In this document: positions 1 through 5,299 of the stretch, one piece after another
How positions within the stretch are numbered: position 1 is the first letter of the stretch
Layout of the letters: every line of letters starts with the position of its first letter
From: Acidimicrobiaceae bacterium
GTDB taxonomy: Bacteria; Actinomycetota; Acidimicrobiia; Acidimicrobiales; RAAP-2
Length of the DNA stretch: 5,406 nucleotides
Assembly (NCBI GenBank): GCA_003157945.1
Contig: PMFY01000295.1
Span: 1-5,406 of the forward strand
Direction: 5' to 3'
Program-made: the position numbers and the translations under genes
Notes under the pieces: model-generated
Database searches by the model: none
What the model saw: only the letters and a program-made list of their open reading frames with translations
Told to the model about the DNA's origin: nothing

Positions 1-951
1 GTAGCCGTCTTCGACCTGGGCAGCAGCTCGTTCCATCTCATGGTGGTCGACGCCTCGCGTGACGGTCGGCTCGAGCCGGTCCTCCGACGGCGGTCATTCC
101 TCCACCTGGGCACGGAGGTGGCCCGCACGGGCGATGTGCCGGGCGACCGCTCCGCCCTCGCCGTGCGCACGGTCAAGCGCCTGCACGGTGCCGCCGAGGA
201 CGCCGGCGCCGACGTGGTGGTGGCCCTGGCTACCGCCGCACTGCGCGACGCCGGCAACGGCACACGACTGCTCGGCCGGATGGAGCGTATCCTGGGGAGT
301 CCCATCACCCTGCTCACCGGTGAGGAGGAGGCACGGCTGTGCTTCCTCGGGCAGCGGGCAGGCGTCTGGGTCGGCGACCAGCCGGTGCTCGGCCTCGACC
401 TGGGTGGCGGGAGCCTGGAGGCCGGAATCGGGACGGTCGACTCGGTCACTGCGGTCACCAGTGTCGCATTGGGCACCGCCCGGATCCGGGGCGAGCTCGA
501 CACGGGCGACCGACTGACCGGCGCCGAGCGCACCGCCATCGCCGGACTGGCCGCGGAGCGTTCCGGACCCATCGCCGACATGCTGGCCGCCTCGCCGACG
601 GCGGCTGACCGGGTCATCGCCAGCGGAGGCACCGTCCGTGCACTCGCCCGCCTGGCCATGGGTCTCCATCGGCCGCCGCCTCGCTCGTCGGCCGCCCCGT
701 CGGTCAATCAGGTGGAACTTCCCGCCGGTCAGTTACGCGAGCTCGCCGACCGCCTGGCCACGCTCGACCTCGACGCCCGGATGGCCCTGCCCGGGATCCA
801 GGCCCGCCGGGCACCCCTTCTGCCGATCGGCGCCCTCGTCCTGTCCACCCTGGTCGACCGCCTGGGCCTGCGTGGCCTGGTGGTGAGCGAGTGGGGACTA
901 CGGGAGGGGGCCGTCCTCGACAGCCTCGCCCTCCCGGCCGACAACAGCTGA
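1..951 (+). CDS. ppx: Ppx/GppA-family exopolyphosphatase, 5'-truncated by window edge
   Basis: This is probably an exopolyphosphatase that releases phosphate from polyphosphate, or a guanosine pentaphosphate phosphohydrolase; both belong to the cytosolic ASKHA-fold Ppx/GppA family. The open frame enters at base 1 and gives 316 residues before a TGA at 949-951. The first visible residues (VAVFDLGSSSFHL) match the family's N-terminal phosphate-1 motif, so only a few to perhaps fifteen residues are missing. An ATG at 40 falls inside this motif and is not the start. Other family motifs, numbered from the first visible residue: ATAALRDA near 77-84, GEEEAR at 107-112 (carries the catalytic glutamate), GLDLGGGSLE at 131-140 (phosphate-2 motif), SVALGTARI near 154-162, a SGGTVRALARL block, and a C-terminal SEWGLREGAVLD. 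The total of about 320 residues fits the short actinobacterial form that lacks the C-terminal HD-like domain. Oddity: the usual Asn in DxGSNS is Ser here. Ppx versus GppA activity cannot be decided from sequence. Confidence 0.93.
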   Translation, partial: VAVFDLGSSSFHLMVVDASRDGRLEPVLRRRSFLHLGTEVARTGDVPGDRSALAVRTVKRLHGAAEDAGADVVVALATAALRDAGNGTRLLGRMERILGSPITLLTGEEEARLCFLGQRAGVWVGDQPVLGLDLGGGSLEAGIGTVDSVTAVTSVALGTARIRGELDTGDRLTGAERTAIAGLAAERSGPIADMLAASPTAADRVIASGGTVRALARLAMGLHRPPPRSSAAPSVNQVELPAGQLRELADRLATLDLDARMALPGIQARRAPLLPIGALVLSTLVDRLGLRGLVVSEWGLREGAVLDSLALPADNS

Positions 952-985
952 CGGGGTCGCGGCGGAGCCCGAAGGGCGCGGGTTG

Positions 986-1032
986 GGTCGGGCGGCGCAG
1001 GGCGGGGGTCGCAGGGCGGGGGTCGGGCGGCG
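986..1032. repeat. G-rich short direct repeats downstream of ppx
   Basis: Two perfect 14-bp tandem copies of gcagggcgggggtc lie at 997-1010 and 1011-1024. They are flanked by two copies of ggtcgggcggcg at 986-997 and 1021-1032, so the whole block looks like a local duplication. The + strand carries several runs of three to five G, which could form a G-quadruplex in the ppx transcript 3' end. There is no coding function. The right copy overlaps the hairpin described next. Confidence 0.7.
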
Positions 1033-1058
1033 GACCACTGTCCGCCGCCGTCACCCCG
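1017..1058. terminator. Strong GC hairpin between convergent genes, candidate bidirectional terminator
   Basis: A perfect 10-bp inverted repeat (1026-1035 pairs with 1040-1049, 4-nt loop) is extended by an outer 5-bp stem (1017-1021 with 1054-1058) across a 4x4 internal loop. It sits between the ppx stop at 951 and the stop of the small - strand gene at 1061-1063, the expected place for a shared terminator of convergent genes. Neither side has a U-tract, so it is not a classical intrinsic terminator. U-less hairpins are commonly predicted in high-GC actinobacteria. It could instead act as a 3'-end stabiliser. Confidence 0.55.
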
Positions 1059-1060
1059 AA

Positions 1061-1213
1061 CTAGGCGTTCTTGCCCAGGATCCTGTTCATTCCCGTACCG
1101 CAGACGGGGCACTTGCCCTTGGCGGACCTTCGACCGTTGGCCATCTCGACCACCTCGCCGTCGAACTCCCGCTTCTCCCGGCATTTCACGCAGTAGCCCT
1201 CGTACGTAGCCAT
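1061..1213 (-). CDS. Small zinc-ribbon protein, DUF5679 type (50 aa)
   Basis: The frame reads MATYEGYCVKCREKREF at its start and KCPVCGTGMNRILGKNA at its end. It has two CxxC pairs (C8/C11 and C35/C38) about 23 residues apart, which is the layout of a four-cysteine zinc ribbon. The middle (residues 18-34, with VVEMANGRRSAKGKCP) and the lysine-rich tail resemble the DUF5679 family, small actinobacterial proteins with no assigned role. No membrane segment or signal peptide is visible. The ATG is supported by a strong purine-rich ribosome binding site just upstream. The gene is convergent with ppx and lies 167 bp downstream of the c-di-GMP gene on the same strand. That gap makes it more likely a separate transcript than an operon partner. 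The zinc ribbon suggests nucleic-acid or protein binding, but this is inference. Family assignment is from recognition of the sequence pattern, not from a search. Confidence 0.88.
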   Translation of the reverse strand: MATYEGYCVKCREKREFDGEVVEMANGRRSAKGKCPVCGTGMNRILGKNA

Positions 1214-1215
1214 GC

Positions 1216-1226
1216 TTCCTCCTCCT
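1216..1226 (-). promoter_or_regulatory. Strong ribosome binding site of the DUF5679 gene
   Basis: On the - strand AGGAGGAGGAA ends two bases before the ATG at 1213. It contains two overlapping AGGAGG cores, near-perfect complements of the anti-Shine-Dalgarno sequence, and the upstream core has normal spacing. It fixes the start and suggests high translation of this tiny gene. It is much stronger than the initiation signals of the two neighbouring genes. Confidence 0.8.
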
Positions 1227-1333
1227 GCTCGAGTGGCGCCCGATCGGACACCCGATGGATCGACGGTATCGGCCCCTCCTCGTGGAACGGGGGATGGGAG
1301 CGCCGACTGCTAACTGGAGCAAGCAGGCGGTCG

Positions 1334-1358
1334 CGCTCAGCGAGTGGCTCGGCGAGCG
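1334..1358 (-). terminator. Weak candidate terminator hairpin after the c-di-GMP gene
   Basis: The segments cgctcagcgag (1334-1344) and ctcggcgagcg (1348-1358) pair at 9 of 11 positions around a 3-nt loop. The hairpin begins 22 nt beyond the stop codon of the large - strand gene. It has no U-tract, and GC-rich DNA yields such hairpins by chance, so the call rests mainly on position. The rest of the 1214-1380 gap holds nothing else I can support apart from the ribosome binding site above. Confidence 0.3.
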
Positions 1359-1380
1359 GCCCGTGGTCCCCGTCGCCGGG

Positions 1381-4300
1381 TCAGGCGTCGGGCTGGTCGG
1401 GGGGCTGGTTTCCGTTGGACGGCTCGCCGAAGGACTCGGGGACCTCGGCCGGTGCCAGGTTGGCCAGCATCTCCTCGATGCCTTCCGGGGGCAGGGGCGG
1501 GCTGAAGTAGTAGCCCTGTGCCGTCGTGCATCCCCGCTGGAGGAGCACCCGGCTCTGCAGCAGCGTCTCCACGCCCTCGGCCACGCACGACAGCCCGAGG
1601 CGTCCGGCCATGCCGATGATGGCCGACACGAGGCTGCTCTCCTCGTCGGTCGGACCCAGGACCTGGACGAACGACTGGTCGATCTTGAGTGTGCTGACCG
1701 GGAACGTGCCGATGCGATCGAGTGACGAGTTGCCCTGGCCGAAGTCGTCGATGGTGAACCGCACGCCGAGGCGGCGGAGCCGCTCGATGTTCTCGGTGGC
1801 CGGGCCCGACCGGTCGAGGACCACCCGGTCGGTGATCTCGAGCTCGAGGAACTCCGGTGCGACCCCCGTGTCGTTCAGGGTCCGCTGGACGCTGTCGAAG
1901 AAGTCGGGGCTGGCCAGGTCGCGTGATGCGAGGTTCACCGACAGGCGCAGCGGATCGAGACCGTGGTCACGCCAGGCACGCAGCTGGCGGCAGGCCTGCC
2001 AGAGCACCCAATTGTCGAGGGAGACGATCAGATCGCTCCGCTCGGCCATGGGGATGAAGTGGGGCGGCTCCAGGATGCCCAGCGTGGGATGGTCCCAGCG
2101 GATCAGGGCCTCGACACCGACGATCTGGGCGGTGCGGAGGTCGATGTAGGGCTGGTAGAGCAGGAAGAACTGGTTCCCGTCCAGAGCGGAGATGAGGTCG
2201 CTGTACAGCTGGCGGTCGTCGAGCGCCCGTCGTCCGGGGTTGACCGGGTCCGGGGCGTTGTGGAACATCTCGAAGGCGTCACGACCGAGGTCCTTCGCCC
2301 GGTACATGGCCTCGTCGGCCCGGTTCAGCAGGTCGTCGTAGCTGTCGCCGTGCTCGGGGGCGATGGCGATGCCGACGGAGGCCGAGGTGACGACGTGGTC
2401 GCCGAAGATCTCGAACGGTGTGTGCATGGCATCGAGGGTGCGCTCGGCCAGCTGGTTGATGGAGAGCTGATCGACCAGGCCCGGCAGGAGTATGGCGAAT
2501 TCGTCCCCGCCCACCCGGGCCACCGTGTCCTGGCTCCGGACCGTCTCGACCAGCCGCTGGCCCACCTGCTGGATGAGCAGGTCGCCGGTGGTGTGGCCGT
2601 AGGTGTCGTTGACCGTCTTGAAGTTGTCGAGGTCGACGAAGAACATGCAGACCGGCTCGCCCACCCGGCGCGACCGCACCAGCTCCTGCTCGACCCGGTC
2701 CTCGAAGAGGCGCCGGTTGGGCAACCCGGTCAGCGAGTCGTGCCACGCCATGTGCGACACCTTCTCGAGGAGCTCCAGGTTCTGGATGGCGGTGGCCGCC
2801 TGGTCCGACAGGCCGCAGAGACGCTCATGGAGGTCGGGGTCGTGGATGGCGGCGCGGGGGGTGTCGGAGGAGAAGTTGGCGGCGATCACGCCGAGGAACT
2901 CGCCTGCGGCGAACAGGGGCGCCACGACGGACGCCGGCACCTCGGACGCCTCCATCAGGGCCCGCAGCTGGGGGTCCTCGACGACTGAGGCATCGAGGAT
3001 CATGACTTCGTGGCCGCTGATCATGCGCTGGATCAGCGGGTTGTCGGCCTGGACACTGAGGGCGTCGCCGTCTGCGCCGGCGCGGGGGCTGCCGACGTGG
3101 ACCTGGGTGGCCGAGGACGACGTCGACCAGTGCGGCACGATCGGTCCGAGATCGGCGTCGGGGGGCGTCAGGCCGGCGGTGTAGGCCCCCAGGACCAGGC
3201 GGGACCGGTCTCGGTCCCAGAGGTAGACGGTGGACTGGTCGCACCCGGTGACCACCGGGACCGTGTCGGCCAGGATCTGGAGTGCCTGGGCGAGATTGGT
3301 GAGTCCGGACAGCTTCTCGCTGAAGGACAGCAGCGTCCGGGCGGTGGAATTGCTCCGACGGGCGTCGCTCAGCACCGCGCACACGTCGAGCACATTGCCC
3401 GCGTACCGGGCGAAGAGGCGAAGGATCCGCTCTTCCGTGTCGGCGTCCGTGTCGTCCGGACCGAAGAACTCGGCGATGCGTCCGTAGCGTCGGAGCGGCG
3501 TGGCGATGTCGACCACCCGCCGATCGTCGCCGGCCTCGTCGGCCTCGTCGGAGGTCCCGCTCCACAGCTCAGCGGCCAGACCCCGGGCCTCCTCGGGCGA
3601 GAGGCCCCGATAGTGCAACTCGAGCGGGAGCCCTGCACCCGGCCGGACCGTGAGGAGGTAGCGCTCGGCGCCGAGCACCTGGTCGGCCCGTCCCGCGAGG
3701 TGGCTGACCACGTGCTCGACGTCATGGTCCAACACCTCGAGTGTGGACGATGCCGTGTCCTCGAGGAGGAGCTCGAGGCGGCCCACCTCGGCCCGCGACC
3801 GAGCCGCCTCCGCCTCCGCCCTCCGGCGGAGCCGCTCGTCCTCGGCACCGGAACCGCCGGTGGTGGCGGTCGCCGCCGCCTCCCAGTGGGCGGCGCTCGC
3901 CAGGGCCTCGACCAGGTCGGCACGGGTGGCCCGGAGCTGCTCGGCGAGTACCTCGGTCTCCGCGCGGCCGTTCGCCGTGGCCCCCGGTGCAGCAGAGGTG
4001 GCCGGTTGCCACTCCGGTCCGCCGAGGTGCCCCTTCGTCCTCAACGGACGTACGTCCGACCGCTCCGGGCCCGGAGCGAACTCGGAGTGCCCGTCTCGAC
4101 CGAACGGGGCGTCTTCGTCGTAGGTGTCATACAAGGTCTCGTCGTTGGACTCGTAGTTCTCGTCGTAGGACTCGTCGTAGGTCTCGTCGTAGGACTCGTC
4201 GTAGGACTCGTCACGGGAGTCGTCACTGGACTCGTCGTAGGTCTCGTCGAAGGTCACGACGGTGGGTCCAGGGGCCGACCTGTCGGCGGGCGTCGGCGAG

Positions 4301-5136
4301 GAGGGAGGCATCGCCCCGGGGTGAGTGACCGGGTCGGTACCCACGGGACGTCCGTCGCTGTCCCGCCGGGTGGTGCGACCACCCGTGTACCGGTCGTCAT
4401 CGGCGGGATCGACACGGCTCCACGCGGTGTCTTCGCCTGTTCGGGTGGAGGTGGATCCGGTGGCGCCGGTGCTGGCGGAGCCGAGTCCACTGGCGCCGTG
4501 CTCGGCCCCCGTGCTGGTTCCCGTCGGCGCACCGAGATGGCCCACCGGTTCCCATGCCACGACATACCGGCAGAATCGGCCACCCCTTGCCGCGCACTCG
4601 TGCTCCACCACCCGGGCGGGTCGTCTGCCGAACAGGACAGGCAGTCGGGTCAGGAGGCCCCGCGTCAGGTCGCAGAGGTGGGCCTGGCGTTCCCCACCGG
4701 ACGCCGCGACCTGCACCAGAGCGTGCCCGGGACCGACCTCGAGCGCCAGGGCCTCGGTGGACCCCTCGAACTGCTCGATCAGGGCACCGATGTGGCGCAC
4801 CGCCACTTCGGGCGAGCCGAGCGTGGCCAGGCGAGCGGCCGCGGGGTCGTCGCCGGCCCAGAGGAGCTCCTCGCCGACGTGCAGCCCGATGGCTCCGTCG
4901 CCGGTGACGAGCGCCCCGGCGGCGAAGAGTGCCGCGGCGTCTGCCAGCGGCGTCCACGTCGTCGTGGCACCGAGTGTCGGGAACGAGCGCTCGTCGGCCG
5001 CCAGCGCCAGGGCCTGGGCCACGCCGGGATCGCCGGCTTCGTGGCGTACCCGGGCCAGGAGCGCGTGGACCACGGTTCCCGACACGCCGGAGCGTGCCGG
5101 TTCCCGATGGCCGTCGTCGTCGACTCCAACCGTCAT
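1381..5136 (-). CDS. Multidomain c-di-GMP protein: V4R-like sensor, acidic repeat linker, GAF-like, GAF, GGDEF, EAL (1251 aa)
   Basis: This is a predicted cytosolic c-di-GMP diguanylate cyclase and phosphodiesterase; no membrane segments are visible. Residues ~17-197 form a V4R-like domain with C155, E178, C181 and C189. Residues ~198-296 are a Gly/Ser/Thr/Pro-rich linker and 297-342 an acidic DE(S/T/N)Y repeat. Residues ~391-465 are probable coiled coil, ~466-590 a degenerate GAF-like domain and ~608-788 a clearer GAF. GGDEF (~797-957) has DSLTGLPNR, the D835/N843/D852 set, GGDEF at 876-880, a Y945/K948/R952 block, and an RxxD inhibitory site (R867, D870). EAL (~975-1225) has EALIRW from E1009, plus N1068, E1100, D1130/D1131, K1151, E1187/E1190 and Q1207, so all main catalytic positions are kept. 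Loop 6 is unusual (DFGQGNSSL), as is EITD in place of EITE. The ATG at 5136 is the only ATG, GTG or TTG after the in-frame TAG at 5191-5193. The ligand and net activity are unknown. Confidence 0.95.
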   Translation of the reverse strand: MTVGVDDDGHREPARSGVSGTVVHALLARVRHEAGDPGVAQALALAADERSFPTLGATTTWTPLADAAALFAAGALVTGDGAIGLHVGEELLWAGDDPAAARLATLGSPEVAVRHIGALIEQFEGSTEALALEVGPGHALVQVAASGGERQAHLCDLTRGLLTRLPVLFGRRPARVVEHECAARGGRFCRYVVAWEPVGHLGAPTGTSTGAEHGASGLGSASTGATGSTSTRTGEDTAWSRVDPADDDRYTGGRTTRRDSDGRPVGTDPVTHPGAMPPSSPTPADRSAPGPTVVTFDETYDESSDDSRDESYDESYDETYDESYDENYESNDETLYDTYDEDAPFGRDGHSEFAPGPERSDVRPLRTKGHLGGPEWQPATSAAPGATANGRAETEVLAEQLRATRADLVEALASAAHWEAAATATTGGSGAEDERLRRRAEAEAARSRAEVGRLELLLEDTASSTLEVLDHDVEHVVSHLAGRADQVLGAERYLLTVRPGAGLPLELHYRGLSPEEARGLAAELWSGTSDEADEAGDDRRVVDIATPLRRYGRIAEFFGPDDTDADTEERILRLFARYAGNVLDVCAVLSDARRSNSTARTLLSFSEKLSGLTNLAQALQILADTVPVVTGCDQSTVYLWDRDRSRLVLGAYTAGLTPPDADLGPIVPHWSTSSSATQVHVGSPRAGADGDALSVQADNPLIQRMISGHEVMILDASVVEDPQLRALMEASEVPASVVAPLFAAGEFLGVIAANFSSDTPRAAIHDPDLHERLCGLSDQAATAIQNLELLEKVSHMAWHDSLTGLPNRRLFEDRVEQELVRSRRVGEPVCMFFVDLDNFKTVNDTYGHTTGDLLIQQVGQRLVETVRSQDTVARVGGDEFAILLPGLVDQLSINQLAERTLDAMHTPFEIFGDHVVTSASVGIAIAPEHGDSYDDLLNRADEAMYRAKDLGRDAFEMFHNAPDPVNPGRRALDDRQLYSDLISALDGNQFFLLYQPYIDLRTAQIVGVEALIRWDHPTLGILEPPHFIPMAERSDLIVSLDNWVLWQACRQLRAWRDHGLDPLRLSVNLASRDLASPDFFDSVQRTLNDTGVAPEFLELEITDRVVLDRSGPATENIERLRRLGVRFTIDDFGQGNSSLDRIGTFPVSTLKIDQSFVQVLGPTDEESSLVSAIIGMAGRLGLSCVAEGVETLLQSRVLLQRGCTTAQGYYFSPPLPPEGIEEMLANLAPAEVPESFGEPSNGNQPPDQPDA
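4111..4248 (-). repeat. 12-bp tandem repeat encoding an acidic DE(S/T/N)Y tetrapeptide array
   Basis: Within the c-di-GMP gene, eight contiguous 12-bp units fill 4153-4248 and encode residues 297-328. Their peptides in order are DETY, DESS, DDSR, DESY, DESY, DETY, DESY, DENY. The core 4165-4212 holds four units: three identical copies of gtaggactcgtc (+ strand) and one with a single a-to-t change (Ser to Thr). Degenerate continuation runs to residue 342 (4111). The unit length is a multiple of three, so gain or loss of units keeps the frame. The product is a hyper-acidic, probably disordered spacer between the V4R-like module and the coiled coil. The homogeneous core beside diverged edges suggests growth by replication slippage. 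Confidence 0.93.
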
Positions 5137-5138
5137 GT

Positions 5139-5144
5139 TCCCTC
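5139..5144 (-). promoter_or_regulatory. Poorly spaced Shine-Dalgarno-like sequence of the c-di-GMP gene
   Basis: GAGGGA ends only two bases before the ATG at 5136, closer than the usual five to nine. A second purine run (GGAAAGG, 5151-5157) lies about 14 bases upstream, too far. Initiation is therefore probably inefficient. No alternative in-frame start exists between here and the TAG at 5191-5193, so the start call stands despite the weak signal. Confidence 0.4.
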
Positions 5145-5196
5145 GTCCGACCTTTCCGCACCGCGGAACGCGTCGCCGCGACCGGTGCTCCTACCT

Positions 5197-5225
5197 CCAT
5201 CGTCCTCCCGTACCGGTTGCTTTAG
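5197..5225 (-). promoter_or_regulatory. Candidate sigma28/WhiG-type promoter for the c-di-GMP gene
   Basis: Reading the - strand, CTAAAG (TAAA at 5221-5224) is followed after 16 bases by GACGATGG (5197-5204). The FliA/WhiG class is known for a TAAA-type -35 and a GCCGATAA -10 separated by about 14-16 bases in WhiG promoters. The -35 core is exact and the -10 matches 5 of 8. It would give a leader of about 50 nt before the ATG at 5136. Control of a c-di-GMP gene by a motility or development sigma factor would make biological sense, but the match is imperfect and unconfirmed. Confidence 0.35.
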
Positions 5226-5286
5226 CCCAGTTCCGGCCCTTCCGACCTGCGCTCACGTCCCCCGAGACGCCGGACGGACCTCCCCC

Positions 5287-5292
5287 TAGACT
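5287..5292 (+). promoter_or_regulatory. Candidate -10 element (TAGACT) giving a leaderless peroxidase mRNA
   Basis: TAGACT fits the actinobacterial TANNNT -10 consensus and ends seven bases before the ATG at 5300, which places the expected transcription start on or next to the A of the start codon. There is no purine-rich ribosome binding site in the preceding 25 bases, which are C/T-rich. Leaderless transcripts with this exact geometry are common in actinobacteria. No convincing -35 is seen; gagacg at 5264-5269 is at best a weak one. Confidence 0.5.
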
Positions 5293-5299
5293 TGTCGTC

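Noticed and set aside
94..669. A 191-codon - strand frame and several + strand frames inside the ppx gene
   Set aside because: They are shadows of the conserved Ppx/GppA frame, without motifs or ribosome binding sites.
1266..1273. GCCGATAC on the - strand upstream of the DUF5679 gene, close to a sigma28/WhiG -10
   Set aside because: No TAAA-like -35 is present at the required distance, so an eight-base match alone is not enough.
1214..1380. A tRNA or small structured RNA in the gap between the DUF5679 and c-di-GMP genes
   Set aside because: There is no T-loop consensus and no cloverleaf pairing. Only short hairpins are present (for example atcgg/ccgat at 1243-1256), which occur by chance.
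1963..2988. A 341-codon open frame on the + strand, antisense to the GAF and GGDEF-EAL region
   Set aside because: It mirrors the conserved GGDEF/EAL coding frame on the other strand and has no family motif. Long antisense frames are expected at this GC content.
4397..5200. An ATG at 5200 (- strand) with a good GGGAGG ribosome binding site, opening a 267-codon frame that overlaps the c-di-GMP gene start
   Set aside because: The predicted protein is arginine- and proline-rich shadow sequence without motifs, and it is out of frame with the V4R-like domain. A short upstream leader peptide cannot be excluded, but nothing supports one.
3010..5289. A 759-codon open frame on the + strand, antisense to the N-terminal half of the c-di-GMP gene, with a hydrophobic VVGL repeat
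   Set aside because: It is the complement of a high-GC coding sequence. The VVGL repeat is the reverse reading of the DE(S/T)Y repeat. It shows no recognisable domain, whereas the - strand frame has a full set of conserved motifs.
5137..5299. A c-di-GMP riboswitch in the leader of the c-di-GMP gene
   Set aside because: The conserved GEMM-I core elements, with their GNRA-type tetraloop and receptor, are not seen, and the likely leader of about 50 nt is too short.
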